DNA of 64,000 bases from Euglena gracilis (GCA_039621445.1 CP154955.1:52543384-52607383), one strand, 5' to 3'. Shown: positions 31,918 to 43,856, counted from the first letter of the stretch. Made by a program: numbers and translations. Notes: a model not told the origin generated them from the sequence alone.

Positions 31918-32545
31918 ATTTTTTCTTTTAAGACTGGGGGTCCCCCACCCCTCTCCCCTGAAGGTGTGGGGGACCCACATTTTGGGGGTCAATTTTGGGG
32001 TCAGAATTTCTTTTGCGCTTGGCGCCCCCCAAAAAGCCAAAAATGGCCAAATCCCAATCCCACCTCCAGCAGGGACCCACAAAGCCCGCCGAGGGGGGGG
32101 GGTCCGACGGACCCACCCACCCTACCCCCCCCCTCCCAGGGGTCCAACCTTTAAAAAAAAAAGGTTACAGCGCTTCTCACCTTCCCCTCCACCACCGACG
32201 GAAAGCCAGGTGGGGGGGGGGGGGCGGTCGGGCCCGGGGCCAGAGGGCGGGCGAAACTGCCCCAAACTGGGAGGTCTCTGCCTGCCTTCAAGCCCACCAC
32301 CAAATCCCCAGGGGGATGGCACCCCAAGACCCTCAAGACCCAACCCATCCCCCATGTGCTGAAGATCGAATGGAAACGGTACCTCGGCCGTCAACTGGCC
32401 TGGGGCAGGGGGGGCGGGAGGGCAGGGCAGGGCTGTACGGGAAGGCCTGGTGGGGGGGGGGGGGCGACCCCCCACCCCCACAGCATTTTCACGGATTTTT
32501 TTTAACAAATCCACCCGACGCCTTTGGCGCCGGGAAAAAAAATTG
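31918..32545. repeat. Dispersed repeat family C copies
   Basis: TTTTCTTTTAAGACTGGGGG (31920), GGGGGACCCACATTTTGGGG, GTCAATTTTGGGGTC and TGCGCTTGGCGCC (32017) follow the family C order. A second unit ends CCGACGCCTTTGGCGCCGGG (32514-32533). Between them lie CCACCCACC and G runs. Non-coding. Confidence 0.65.
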
Positions 32546-32581
32546 GGGGTCGGAAATTGGTGCCCCCGGGAATACGGAGGT

Positions 32582-32583
<2 letters not shown>

Positions 32584-32628
<45 letters not shown>

Positions 32629-32800
32629 GTTAGATCCGAGATCGCAGAGCGAGCGAGAGCTCGAGCTATAGATTGCTCTCTATGCGATATGATATATCGC
32701 TATATAGATAGACTATCTAGAAGAAGATATGAGCTCGAGATAGAGGTTCGTATAGCTCTCCCTAGAGAGAGAGCGAGTGTTTGTAGTTATTTGAGTCACA
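32584..32800. repeat. (GA)n run and AGCTC/TATA palindromic tract
   Basis: GAGAGA at 32586-32625, then a run of short palindromic words (GAGCTCGAGCTATAG, ATGATATATCGCTATATAG, GATATGAGCTCGAGATAG) to 32770. Non-coding; could fold extensively. Confidence 0.8.
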
Positions 32801-32804
32801 GTTT

Positions 32805-34115
32805 ATTTTGATTTTGAGTTCAAAGTCACGTTTCTTGTGTTCTGTAATATACGGCTGGCCGCAGGTGGTATCATATGCATGATATCCACGACCGTGACCG
32901 GGCCATGTACCCTCAGCCCCCCCTATTATTAGGTGTTATTTTGCGAGTGATGCGGCCAGCGCTCGGGCGGGCGGGCAGGCGGGCGGGCAGGCTGGGGCAA
33001 TGGGCAGGGATGGGGATCCCACAGCCGCCGGTCCAACAAAAACAAAAGTAAAAAACAAAAAAACAGCAATAATAATATTTATAGATAGAGATGGAGATTA
33101 TAGTCAGAGGAGTAGATCAGAAAAAGAAGAGGAAAGTAAGTGGCTTTCATTGTCGGTGGTTACTAGCAGGTTCCCTATTCAGCTCCCTATTCATAAATCC
33201 ATCAGTTCCCTATTCAGCTCTTTTTGCCGTCCCTTGAAACAGAAGCGGGAGTCCTGAGTGTCATAAGAGAGACAAGATGGAGTCCCTTACTGTAAATGCT
33301 CAAGAAACTGCCAATTGCAAAAAAGAATCCTTTTTGACCAAAGAATTTGCCCCACCCATTTGCCCCTGATTTGGCACCCAAAAATCCATAACCGTCTTGC
33401 CTAGGATTCGACGTAAGGGCGAGTGGCGGGACCCCCAACCTAAAATGGCGTGGTCCAGGTGACCAATTTGCGGCTCAGCAAAGCGCTGGGACGAAAAAAC
33501 ACCGTGGTGGGGGGTTTGGTCTGGAAGAGGTGCCAGTAGTTGTGGGGAAAACCAGCAGACCCAGGCCTATGGCCTGCCTATGGCCTGGGGGCTATTGGCG
33601 ACGAGGCGCCCTGAGAGCAAGACTGACAGTGCTCCCAATGGGGGAGAGTCTCCCGGCAGCCGTAAGTGAACTCCAGGCAGACGGGGCGTCCCGGTACACC
33701 GTGGGTAGTGTCAGGGGGGGGGAGCTCTGGAGATCTGGCTGACGGCTGCAACCGAGGAGATGGTGAGCTGCAGGATGCGGGAGAGGTTGCGCCGGGCTGA
33801 CAGATAGTGGGGGAAAGGCTGTACAAGGAGCACTGCCACTTCAATAAGGCAGCCGGGCACTCCACTCCACTTGATGTGGTAGTCACAGGGGCAGGGTGGC
33901 TCTAAATAGGAGGGAACAACTATCCCCTGTGATTATGAACCTCTCTCACTCCGTTCAAAACCAGCACAAGCCCACAGGTTGGCTCGAAAAAAAATCCGTA
34001 AACAATGGCTGATGATGGAGGATGAGAGGAAAAGGGAGAGAAGAAATTGTGGAGATGGGTCAAGAAAAATACCAAGAAGGGAGTGCGATGCGTTGGAGAG
34101 AGCAGACCAGATCAG
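32805..34115. other. Mixed stretch with one possible element remnant
   Basis: 32960-32998 is a GGGCGGGCAGGC array. 33360-33490 resembles repeat family C segment 1 (ATGGCGTGGTCCAGGTGACC). 33530-33890 is GC-rich and open on both strands; the minus strand holds TTHGVPGRPVCLEF, distantly like the repeated module at 38.6-43.9 kb. No firm gene. Confidence 0.4.
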
Positions 34116-34119
34116 GGCC

Positions 34120-34673
34120 CCTGAGAGCTGTGAAAAAAGGCTGGGGGCTGTAAAAAAAAGCCTGGGCTGTAAAAACAGCTGGGGGCTGTAAAAAAAAATT
34201 GATGGGGGCTGTAAAAAAGGCTGGGGGCTGTAAAAAAGGCTGGGGGGCTGTAAAAAAAAAAGGGGGGGGCTGGGGGAAAAAGAAGCCGGGGGGCTGTAAA
34301 AAAAAAGGCTGGGGGCTGTGAAAAACCTGGGGGCTGTAAAAAAAAAACCTGAGGGTGGTAAAAAAAAAAGTTGGGGGCTGTAAGAAAAGCTGGGGGCTGT
34401 AAAAAGGCTGGGTGCTGTAAAAAGGCTGGGTGCTGTGAAAAAAAGGCTGGGGGCTGTAAAAAAGGCTGGGGGCTGTAAAAAAGGTTGGGGGCTGTGAAAA
34501 AAAGGCTGGGGGCTGTAAAAAAACCTGGGAGCTGTAAAAGAGGTTGGGGGCTGTAAAAAAGACTGGGGGCTGTGAAAAGGGCTGGGGGCTGTAAAAAATA
34601 GCCTGGGGGCGGTAAAAAAGGCTGGGGGCTGTAAAAAAAAAGCTGGAGGCTGTGAAAAAAAAAAGCCTGGGAG

Positions 34674-34737
<64 letters not shown>

Positions 34738-37700
34738 AAAAAACAAAAAAAAGAAACAAAAAAAAAAAAACAAAAACAAAGGGGGGGGTGGGGCTTGTGA
34801 AAAACAGGCTGGGGGCTGTAAAAAAGGCTGGGGGCTGTAAGAGAGGTTGGGGGCGGTAAAAAAGGTTGGGGGCTATAAAAAAAAAGGGGGCTGTAAAAAA
34901 GGTGAGGGGGGGGGCGGTAAAAAAAAAAAGGGGGCTGGAAAAAAGGCTGGGGGCTGTAAAAAATAGCCTCAGGGCTGTGAAAAAGGCTGGGGGCTGTAAA
35001 AACGGCCGGGAGCTGTTAAAAAAGCTGGGGGCGGTAAAAAAAAGGCTGGGGGCTGTGAAAAAAAAAAACAGGGGGCTGCAAAAAAGGTTGGGGGCTATAA
35101 AAAAGCTGGGGGCTGCAAAAAAGGTGGGGGGCTGTAAAAAAAAATGGTCTGGGGGCTGTTAAAAAAGCCTGGGGGCTGTAAAAACGGCTGGGGGCTGTGA
35201 AAAAGGTTGGGGGCGATAAAAAAAAAAGGTTGCGGGGCTGTAGAGAAAAAAAAACCTTGATGTGGGCTGTAAAAAAGGCTGGGGGCTGTAAAAAAGCCTG
35301 GGGGCTGGGGAAAAAAAAACGGCGGGGGGCTGTAAAAAAGGGGGGGGGCGAAAAAAAAAAAAGGCTGGGAACAGAAAAAAAAAAAAGCGGAGGGCTGATA
35401 AAACCATGGGGGCTGAAAAAAAAACCTGAGGGCGGTAAAAAAAAAGGTTGGGGGCTGTAAGAAAGGCTGGGGGCTGTAAAAAAAAGGTTGGGGGCTGTAG
35501 AAAAGCCTGGGGGCTGTAAAAAAGCCTGGGGGCTGCAAAAAAAAGGCTGGGGGCTGTAAAAAAAACCTGGGGGCTGTAAAAGAGGTTGGGGGCTGTAAAA
35601 AGGGCTAAAAAAAAAACAAAAAAAAAGGGGGGAAAGAAAAAAAAAAACAGGGGGCTGTAAAAGAGGTTGGGGGCTGTAAAAAGGACTGGGGGCTATAAAA
35701 AAAGGCTGGGGGTTGTAAAAAAGGCTGGGGGCTGTAAAAAAAACCTGGGGGCTGTAAAAAAGGATGGGGGCGATAAAAAAGAGGGGGGCTGTAAAAAAGG
35801 TGGGGGGGCTGTAAAAAAAAAAAATGGGGGCTGTAAAAAAATAGCCTCAGGGCTGTGAAAAAGGCTGGGGGCTGTAAAAACGGCTGGGGGCTGTAAAAAA
35901 GGTTGGGGGCAATAAAAAAAAAGGTTGGGGGCTGTAAAAAAAAACATGATGTGGGCTGTAAAAAAAGGCTGGGGGCTGTAAAAAAGGCTGGTGGCTGTGA
36001 AAAAAAAAAGGCTGGGGGCTGTAAAAAAAAAGCCAGGGGCTGTGAAAAACCTGGGAGCTGAAAAAAAAACCTGAGGGTGGTAAAAAAAAAGGTTGGGGCA
36101 AGTTGTTGTAAGGCTGGGGGCAGTAAAAGGCTGGGGGCTGTTGTTTAAAAAAGTTGGGGGCTGTAAGGTGTGGGGCCTGTTGCTAGTTTAGAAATGTAAA
36201 AGCCTGGGGGCTGTAAAAAAGGCTGGGGGCTGTGAAAAAAAAAGGCAGGGGGCTGTAAAAAAAAACCTGGGGGCTGTAAAAAAGACTGGGGGCTGTAAAA
36301 AGGGCTGGGGGCTGTAAAAAAAAAATAGCCCGAGGGCGGTAAAAAAGACTGGGGGCTGTAAAAAACGGCTGGGTGCTGTAAAAAGGCTGGGGGCTGTAAA
36401 AAAAGGTGGGGGCTGTGAAAAAAAAAAGCTGGGGCTGTAAAAAAGGCTGGGGGCTGTAAAAAAAGGTGGGGGGCTGTAAAAAAAAAAACAAGGCTAGCAC
36501 TGTAAACAGGCTGGTGGTGGAAAAATAGCCGGGGGGCGGTAAAAAAGGGTGGGGGCTGTAAAAAAAACCTGGGGGCTGTAAAAAAGGCTGGGGGCTGTAA
36601 AAACGGCTGGGGGCTGTAAAAAAAGCTGGGGGCTGGAAAAAAGGCTGGGGGCTGTGAAAAAAAAAGCAGGGGGCTGTAAAAAAAGCCTGGGGGCTATAAA
36701 AGAGCTGCGGGCTGTAAAAAAGGTGGGGGTGCTGTGAACAAAAATAGCCCGGCTGTAAAAAAGGCTGGGGGCTGTAAAAAAGCCTGGGGGCTGTAAAAAG
36801 GCCTGGGGGCCGTAAAAACGGCTGGGGGGCTGTTAGAAAAAAATGGTAGGGGTTGTAAAAAAGGCTGGGGCAAAAAAAAAAGGCTGGGATGTGGGCTGTA
36901 ATAAAAGATGGGGGCTGTAAAAAACGGCTGGGTGCTGTAAAAAAGGCTGGGCTGTTAAAAAAAATCTGGGGTTGTAAAAAAGACTGGGGGCTGTAAAAAA
37001 AAGCCTGGGGACTGTAAAAAAAAAAAAATGCTAGGCACTGTAAACAAGGCTGGGGGTGGGAAAAAAAAGGCTGGGGGCTGTAAAAAACGGCTGGGGGCTG
37101 TTAAAAAAAGGATGTGGGCTGTAAAAAACGGCTGGGGGCTGTAAAAAAAAACATGATGGGGGCTGTAAATAAGCCTGGGGGCTGTAAAAAAAGGCTGGAG
37201 GCTGTAAAAAAAAGACTTGGGGCTGTAAAAAGGGCTGGGAGCTGTAAAAAAAAAAAGCCTGGGGGCTGTAAACAAGGCTGGGGGCTGTAAAAAAAGATGG
37301 GGGCTGTGAAAACGGCTGTGGCTGTTAAAAAGGCTGGGGGCTGCAAAAAAAGCTGGGGTTGTAAAAAGGGCTGGGGGCGGTAAAAAAAACTGGGGGTTGT
37401 AAAAAAAGGCTGGGGGCTGTGAAGAACCTGGGGGCTGTATAAAAAACCTGAGGGCGGTAAAAAAACAGGTTGGGGGCTGTAAGAAAGGTTGGGGGCTGTA
37501 AGAAAGGCTGGGGGCTGTAAAAAAGCCTGGGGGCTGTAAAAACGGCTGGGGGTTGTAAAAAAAAAAAAACAAAAAAAAAACCGCTGGGGGCTGTGAAAAA
37601 AAAGGCTGGGGGCTGTAAAAACGGCTGGGGTTCTGTGAAAAAAAATGCTGGGTGCTGTAAAAAAGGCTGGGGGCTGTAAAAAAAAAGACTGGGGGCTGTA

Positions 37701-38265
37701 AAAAAAACATGATGTGGGCTGTAAAGAAGGCTAGGGGATGTAAAAAAGCCTGGGGGCTATAAAAAAAGGCTGGTGGTTGTAAAAAAGGCTGGGCAAAAAA
37801 AAAAAAAAAGGCTGTATGTGGGCTTTTGTACTAAAGCCTGTGGGCTTTCCAAAGGGGGGGCTTTGATGGGGGCTGTAAAAACGGCGGGTGCTGTTGGAAA
37901 AAGGCTGCGGCTTTGGGCTGTTTTAAAAAACGGCTGGGGCTGTAAAATGTTGGGGTCTAAAACTGCGGGGCTGTAAGCTGGGGCTGTATAAAAAGGCTGG
38001 GGGGCTGGGTAACAATGGTATAAAGTAAAAAAAAAATGCTAGGCACTGTAAAAAAGGCTGGGGGCTGTAAAAAAAACCTGGGGGCTGTAAAAACGGTTGG
38101 GGGCTGTAAAAAAAATGCTGGGCGCTGTAAAAAAGGCTGGGAGCTGTGAAAAAAAAAAATGCTGGGGGCTGCAATAAAGGCTGGGGGCTGTTAAAAAAAA
38201 ACATGATGAGGGCTGTAAAAAGGGCTGGGGGCTGTGAAAAGGGCTGGGGGCTGTAAAAAAGCCCT
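34120..38265 (+). repeat. Giant G-rich minisatellite, ~4.1 kb, ~19-bp unit GGCTGGGGGCTGTAAAAAA
   Basis: About 200 degenerate head-to-tail copies of GGCTGGGGGCTGT followed by four to ten A. Variation is mostly in A-run length and G/T/A exchanges (GCCTGGGGG, GGTTGGGGG, GACTGGGGG). An A-rich block interrupts it at 34668-34780. Each unit carries a GGGGG run, so the plus strand could form G-quadruplexes. Minus-strand ORFs rich in FTAPSLFYSPQPF arise from the repeat and look non-functional. The array ends at GGGGGCTGTAAAAAAGCCCT (38246-38265). Confidence 0.95.
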
Positions 38266-38625
38266 TGTGGACCACCACGCATAGGGGGCCCTTGCGGGCT
38301 CCCGGCACACCCTTGCAGGAGCTCCATTGCAGAGCGGCAGGGCGGTCCTTAAGAAAACAAAAAAAGCAAACTAAAAATAACAAAAACAACAATAAAAAAA
38401 AATAATAAAAAAGAAAAAAATAAAAGAAGTTTGGAAAGACAAGAAGATGGGAGAAAAATTGATTGCTAGCATCTGAACCGTTGACAATCCGCCCAATGTA
38501 TCTACAGATGCATTTTTTGACCTGTTGAATTTCGACTTCTTTCCAATCCCAATCCGGTCCTTGGCCGGCCTTTTGGCCCGAAGGAGGGGCGGTCCTTAGG
38601 AAAATAAAAAAATAGAATTAAATAA
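38266..38625. other. Non-genic junction
   Basis: It contains GGCGGTCCTTAAGAAAA (38340) and GGCGGTCCTTAGGAAAA (38588), a direct repeat bounding an A-rich stretch. GGTCCTTGGCCGGCCTTTTG near 38560 echoes 12840-12890. Confidence 0.5.
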
Positions 38626-38628
38626 AAA

Positions 38629-39186
38629 TTACAAACTTCCCCGTCCCTCATGGACCGCTCTGCAGAGCAGGGGACTGGGTGGCTGTTGCTGACGTTGGGC
38701 CGACCGTGGGAGACGTGGAGGGCTTCCTTGGCGGCGAGAGCGCAGAACTGCTTCGTGAGGAGAGATTCTGTGCGCGGGGAGGTGAGGGTGGGCGTCGGCC
38801 TGCGGAATTCGGACGTTTGTGACGGAGTGGACGGTGAGATCTGGAGCGACCGCAACGAAGTGCAGGCCCCTCAGCCTGCTGCCGACAAAGAAGTTCTTGC
38901 CATGGAAACGCTGGGAGGGTGCCGAACTGGGTGCAGTGGGGCTGTGGGGACTGAGAGATGGTGGGCACCACTGGGGGTTGAAGACGGGGTCGCTTGGCTG
39001 GGAGGTGGGGGCAACGTCAGGGTGGCGGGTGTTGATGCAATACATGGGTGTACCGTCTGGGTGGCGGGAGGTGACTCGGAACACGGCTCCGGAGGGGAGG
39101 GGAAACTCCAAGACTGCGTCCGCGCCATACAATTTGTTACTGGCCTCGGGGTAGAAGGGTGTCGTTTCCAGTTTGAAAAATTAATG
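38629..39186 (-). pseudogene. Decayed reading frame with repeated P-H/D-G-[DT]-P module (copy 1)
   Basis: The minus strand is open for about 180 codons. The first part is protein-like: ETTPFYPEASNKLYGADA, VLEFPLPSGAVFRVTSRH, PDGTPMYCINTRHPDVAPT, later KNFFVGSRLRGLHFVA. It ends in Pro/Ser/Gln-rich sequence. FRVTSRHPDGTPMYCINTRHP aligns with MVATLTPHGDPVLHFCKYPKH at 43.75 kb and with frames at 43.15 and 40.55 kb. I do not recognise the family; it may be a structural (ORF1/gag-like) part of an old element or a tandem gene family. No intact start or neighbouring enzyme is seen. Confidence 0.4.
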
Positions 39187-39189
39187 GGG

Positions 39190-40500
39190 GTCTCAGGGAG
39201 TCTGGCTACTAGTGTGAAGAGATTAAACAAAAAAAAGAAACTCGAACCACTTTTTTCTTGGCGCCATCTGTGCCGGGTCACTTCGGTGGTGTCTTGCAAA
39301 TTGTCAGGGGGATGGGCTAAGCCTCATCAGTCGGCCTCTTTAGAAAAGAAATCAAGCCAAGAGGCAAAGAACGGCAATGGGGGGGAAGCAAGGGGGAAAA
39401 AAGGGGGGAACAGCACCAGTCCCCTGGGGCATCTGCCGATGACTAATTGATGGTATGGGTTGCACCAGCTAAATCAACCCAAGGGCGTCTGGTATGGTGG
39501 TGTACCAGTAGCCCCGACAAGTAGCAATTGGCGGCACATCCCCAACAAAACCAAGATGATGATGAAATGTTTCATTCGCCATCACAGGATCCAGGCCAAC
39601 CAATTGATACAGCCGGACTGCCACAATGTCAGAACTGGTGGAGACTGGATAAAGCGTAATACTACATCTCTTGCATACTGAAAACAGACAAGGGCAATTC
39701 GGGTTAAATGCCGGGATTGTAGGGGGTGGAGCCCTCCCTCAATAGGTGAAAACGGAGCATAGAACACCAGAATCACCCCATGGGATACAAAAAAATGGTC
39801 TAAATTGTCTCGTATTGGGAGATGTTTCGTGTTGGGAGAATCTGGAGGTTGGGGGTGGGGATGGGCTATGATTGCCAGCCTCTACCTATCAGAGGCAGTC
39901 GTGAGGTCATCGGCAGCAGGTGCAGCTGTTCCTGCAGTGGCAGGTGCCTGAGGAGGATGAGGTGGCTCTAGCTGCATGTATGTTGTTGAGGCTGCCGATA
40001 GGGGCTTGGGTGCTGGGCAGGGGGTGCTGCCGCCACAGAGGCGACCTGGGGGGCGGGGGCGTCCCAAAAGGAGGAGTGGAGGAATCGGGTCAGCTCCTGA
40101 ATGCAAACAGGTAAGCTGGAAGCACCTTGCTTAGTCGATGTCGAAAAAGCCGATCGAAGGTCCAAGAAATTGGGGGTGTGGTGAATGTGTAAATTTCTTA
40201 GCTAGAAGTCAGGGTATGGTTGCCTGAGCCTGAATTCTAACACACACCCTGGTTTTGCGAACACTGAAAATGGTTTGGTTAAAAATAGATGGTGGAAAGG
40301 AGAAAGAAAGGGAGAAAAAAAGGTAAGACAAAAACATAAAAAGAGATTATTAAGACCTAAGCAAAAGCGGAGGATTCCCGACAAAAGAGAAAGAAAAGAA
40401 AAATTAATTAATAAGAAAAAATAATAATAAATATTAAATTATAAAACAAAATAGATAAAAAGACCTTACACAGAAAAAAAGAAAAGCAAAGACTCCCCGA
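39190..40500. other. Mixed stretch between module copies
   Basis: Moderate GC, few homopolymers. The minus strand at 39882-40106 is open and Pro/Ala-rich. 40260-40450 is A-rich. Probably decayed element sequence; nothing recognised. Confidence 0.35.
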
Positions 40501-40506
40501 CCAAAT

Positions 40507-40707
40507 TTAATGGCTAGGTGTTCCATCGGCAGGGGTTGAGCAGCCGACCCGCACAGAGGCACTATCACCCAGCGGCGTGCTAAACCAGTCCGGTGTAGGC
40601 TTCTGGGGGGCCAGGAGAATGTAGACGGCGTCCTCGAGAATTCCCAGAGAGTCGGCATCTGGGGCTTCCAACGGCGAGTTGGCGATGCCGGCCCGCGCGG
40701 TCGATGG
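40507..40707 (-). pseudogene. Decayed reading frame with the repeated module (copy 2)
   Basis: Minus-strand frame: GIANSPLEAPDADSLGI, LEDAVYILLAPQKPTPDW, FSTPLGDSASVRVGCSTP, ADGTPSH, stop at 40509-40507. The end SVRVGCSTPADGTP resembles FRVTSRHPDGTP at 39.07 kb, and DAV precedes both. Unknown protein. Confidence 0.35.
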
Positions 40708-40922
40708 GGGAGGGGGGCGGCTGTTAGGGTGGAGCAGATGCCAGCAACCCCAGGCAACCCTGAGGTTTAAACCATCACATTACTCTAACGAAGCTCTCAA
40801 TCCAGAAGAGAGGAGAATGGAACTAATCACAAATGATTTTTCTCGTTCTGAAAAGGGCAAGAGGACTGCTGTACCCTTCAAGATCAACAACCCGCCAATG
40901 GACACTATAGCACTATAGCACA

Positions 40923-41135
40923 CTATAGCTGAGCCTCAGGGCCGAACACTTTGAGAAAATGCAATGAACCAGGGCCTGAGAGCGAGGGGGTGTCGCGGGG
41001 ACAGGAAAGGTCAAGTTTGGATGTGGAGAATTTCGGCAGACCATGCGCAAAATAGGCGAAAAACCTTTGGTCCAAGTCCAGGGTGTGTCCTCCATAACCA
41101 ATTGCGGGCTGGCAGCCACAGCTCAGACCAGACAA
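40923..41135 (-). pseudogene. Open minus-strand frame, natural-looking peptide, unknown
   Basis: 70 codons: SGLSCGCQPAIGYGGHTLD, LDQRFFAYFAHGLPKFS, TSKLDLSCPRDTPSLSG, PGSLHFLKVFGPEAQL. The residue mix looks like real protein but there is no known motif. It lies on the same strand and in the same block as the module copies, so it is probably part of the same decayed element or gene family. Confidence 0.35.
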
Positions 41136-41139
41136 TTCA

Positions 41140-41650
41140 ACCAGCTTTGAACTCCCCGTGCCAGTGCAAGGGGGGGGGGGGTTGGTGTCGGAGGCCTTTG
41201 GAAAAAATGCGGAAATTGCGGAAATTGCGGAAAATGCGGTTTCAGGTATTAATCCACTTCTGCTGAAGGGGAATTGGAGAAATCACACATATCTTGGTCA
41301 TTTAAGGAATTTAGGTGTAAATTCTGAGCCGTTAACTACTATTTTTTTTAAAAAAAACCAAATGATCCAAAAGCGTGTTTTTTGGGGGTCATGCTGATTC
41401 TGGAAATATTGGAATTCCTTGGGTAAAAATTCCAAAAAAAGGAAAGCAAATAATCAAAACAGAAACATGCAAAAATTTCTAAGTTGAAAGTAATTTCCCA
41501 GCACATATTTGGAGGAAGCCCAAAAAAAGGCGAATAATTGCCAAGATTTGCTATATTTGGCAAATTTTGGCAAATTGGTGTAAAAATAGACGCCCCAGAA
41601 CTGGGATTGTTCGACATTTTGTGAAGCGGCCATGTGATGCTGATGATGGG
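41140..41650. other. Non-genic stretch
   Basis: GCGGAAATTGCGGAAATTGC (41209) is a short tandem repeat. The rest is A/T-rich; no gene. Confidence 0.45.
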
Positions 41651-41654
41651 GGCG

Positions 41655-42020
41655 TTGTGGGATGAAGGTGTCGCGGGGTGGGAGCCAGGGTGTCGCGGGG
41701 TGGGTGCCGGGATGTTGCAGAGCAGAGGCCGTCATGCCACTGACGGGGAGCCAGGATGTCGAGGGAGGGAGCCAGGGTGTTGCGGGTTGGAGCCAAGGTG
41801 TCGTGAAGTAGGAGCAAGGATGACGCGGAAAGGAGCCAGGGTGTTGCGGAAAGGAGCCGGGATGTCGCGGGAAGGAGCCGGGATGCTGCAGATTCGAAGT
41901 CAGGGTGTCACGGGAAAGCAGCCAGGTTACCGCAGAATGGGAGCCTAAATGTCACAGGGGGGCCAAATCATTGCAACCATAAGGTCAGGATGTCTCAGGG
42001 AAGGAGGCGGGTTGTTTCCC
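41655..42020 (+). repeat. Minisatellite of ~21-bp GGAGCCAGGGTGTCGCGGGA units
   Basis: About fifteen degenerate units (GGAGCCAGGGTGTTGCGGAA, GGAGCCGGGATGTCGCGGGA and similar) run head to tail across 41670-41950, decaying to 42020. Translated ORFs across it are repetitive. No gene. Confidence 0.85.
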
Positions 42021-42382
42021 TGGGGAGGGCATTTTTGGGTGCAGTGCGTATTGATGATCCGAGGGGCTGCGCACCTGGGAGCTCACCCACACTGCAGGCT
42101 GACCGGGGGGGAGGACTGAGGGGGTAGCACACCCTATTCAGCATGGTGGTGTGTAAACCACCTAACAGTTAATATAACATTGCCCTAAACATGGTTCCTT
42201 TAGGGTAACTGGGGTGTCGCAGGTCTGTCTGGGGTTGCGTACATGACCATCCAGCTTCACGCTCTCTCTCTCTCTCTTTCTCACATGGAAAATTGGGAAG
42301 GGTGGGGAGCTGGTTGTTGGGCCGCGTGGCGGTCGTGGTTGCCCGGTGCGGTTCGCCCCGACCGGTGGAGTTGGGGCTGATC

Positions 42383-42700
42383 TCAGAAGACCCATCGGCC
42401 TTTGCTCCTGACGCTTCTGTCGCCCTTGGGCCTTCCTGTCGGGTGGTTGGTGGTCGAGTTGGTTGTTGGGAAGGTGTATCTTTCTCTCTCACTCACTCTC
42501 TCTACTTCTATCGCGATTTTAGCCAGTGAAATACACTTTCCCTCCTCCTTTACCACTAGAACACAGAACTGCTCAAATACCACACCACCCCTCTTTCTCC
42601 TCCACAAGACGCGCTTGCCCAACTTGTTTGGCTTCCCGGTGTTGCTGGGTTGGGGTGACCCTGGTTGGGCGGGCAGATGCAATTTGACTTCTCCAACCAT
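42383..42700 (-). pseudogene. Open minus-strand frame, unknown
   Basis: 105 codons. The middle part reads GKRVLWRRKRGGVVFEQF, CVLVVKEEGKCISLAKIA, IEVERVSERERYTFPTT. It is plausible as protein but unbiased in codon use. The plus strand is also open for 139 codons (42402-42821), so coding status and strand are uncertain. Confidence 0.25.
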
Positions 42701-42933
42701 CCCATGGTTTGTTGTGGTCGCCCAAGGTCACTCGGTGCTCAGAGGTCCCCCCGTCTTTTCTGTGGGTGTTGCCAGCCCCCCAGGTCGCTGTCCTTGCAGC
42801 CTGGGATGTCTTGCTGACTAGGGGATTGGGGACACGGGTGTGATTAATAGAGCCCTGCCAACATAGCACACTGCCAACCTACCGTTGGCACAGTGGTTGT
42901 GGTGCCACAACTTTTCGTGCATTAAGAGAAATT

Positions 42934-42992
<59 letters not shown>

Positions 42993-42998
42993 GGTGGC
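42934..42998 (+). repeat. (TG)n microsatellite
   Basis: About 50 bases of TG from 42935, ending GGGTGGGTGGGTGGC. Confidence 0.95.
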
Positions 42999-43253
42999 TC
43001 ACACTTCATGCACCCTACTAAACTCGATCAGCAGGTGATTCGGGACCAGGTGGGGATTGGGTACCGCCACCTGTATGGGAAGGGTTTGGTGGGGGTTTGC
43101 TGGATCTAGATGTCCGGGATCCATGCAGAAGAGCAAGGCTGGGTCCCCGTGAGGGGTCAGGGTGGCGACCATGTCCACCACAGCCAGAATGGGAGCAGGT
43201 GCTGGAGACGGAGTATGTGCCCGGCATACCCCACGATACGTTAATCGGGGCAC
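42999..43253 (-). pseudogene. Decayed reading frame with the repeated module (copy 3)
   Basis: 84 codons open on the minus strand: PAPAPILAVVDMVATLTP, HGDPALLFCMDPGHLDPA, NPHQTLPIQVAVPNPHL, VPNHLLIEFSRVHEV. VDMVATLTPHGDP is identical in copy 4 at 43.8 kb, and the nucleotide segments (GGTCCCCGTGAGGGGTCAGG, ACCATGTCCACC) match closely. Unknown family. Confidence 0.45.
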
Positions 43254-43631
43254 TCAAATTATAATTAATGGGAAAACACATCATGAGTCACAGAGAGCAT
43301 GGGTCACCAGATGGCTATTTTGTCTCACCACACCATTGGCTACAACGACCTAGGTTCCACCCAATTCGAGGTATCATCAGGAAAGGATTTTTAGCCAGTC
43401 AGAAACATGCAGAATAATCTTCTAACTGCCGGAGTCTCTCAGAGTAGCTGAGGTTGATGTACACGTTGCTGAAACGTGAAAATGGTGTCAAATTTTAGAA
43501 ACAACAAGACCCCATCCGCTGAAATGATCCTTTATGGGCCTGTTGATTCGGTATAATCGATAAATAATAAAATCTGAGAGGAACATGGGATAATAATATT
43601 TTGATCGGTTAATCGCCTGTGGCCGGAATGT

Positions 43632-43856
43632 TCAATAGGTCACCTTGCAATCAATCGGCCCAGATGGGGTTTGGCCACCTCCGCCTGTGAGATGATGGTC
43701 CAGGCGGAGCTGCTGCGTCTGGGGGACATGATGTTTTGGGTACTTGCAGAAGTGCAGGACGGGGTCCCCGTGAGGGGTCAGGGTGGCTACCATGTCCACC
43801 GCAGCAGGAGGTCTGACAGGGGTTGGAGGCGGGGTTATGTGGCTAGCACACCCCCT
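43632..43856 (-). pseudogene. Decayed reading frame with the repeated module (copy 4)
   Basis: 75 codons open on the minus strand: TPVRPPAAVDMVATLTPH, GDPVLHFCKYPKHHVPQT, QQLRLDHHLTGGGGQTP, ending at TGA (43634-43632). The core is the same as copy 3 about 600 bp away, in the same orientation, so the two are tandem duplicates. Confidence 0.45.

Noticed and set aside
34060-37710. Long minus-strand ORFs full of FTAPSLFYSPQPF-like repeats
   Set aside because: They are translations of the 19-bp minisatellite; A-run length changes break the frame constantly and all frames give similar peptides.
42402-42821. 139-codon plus-strand ORF
   Set aside because: No codon bias, hydrophobic only by chance of TCTCTC tracts, and the minus strand is equally open.
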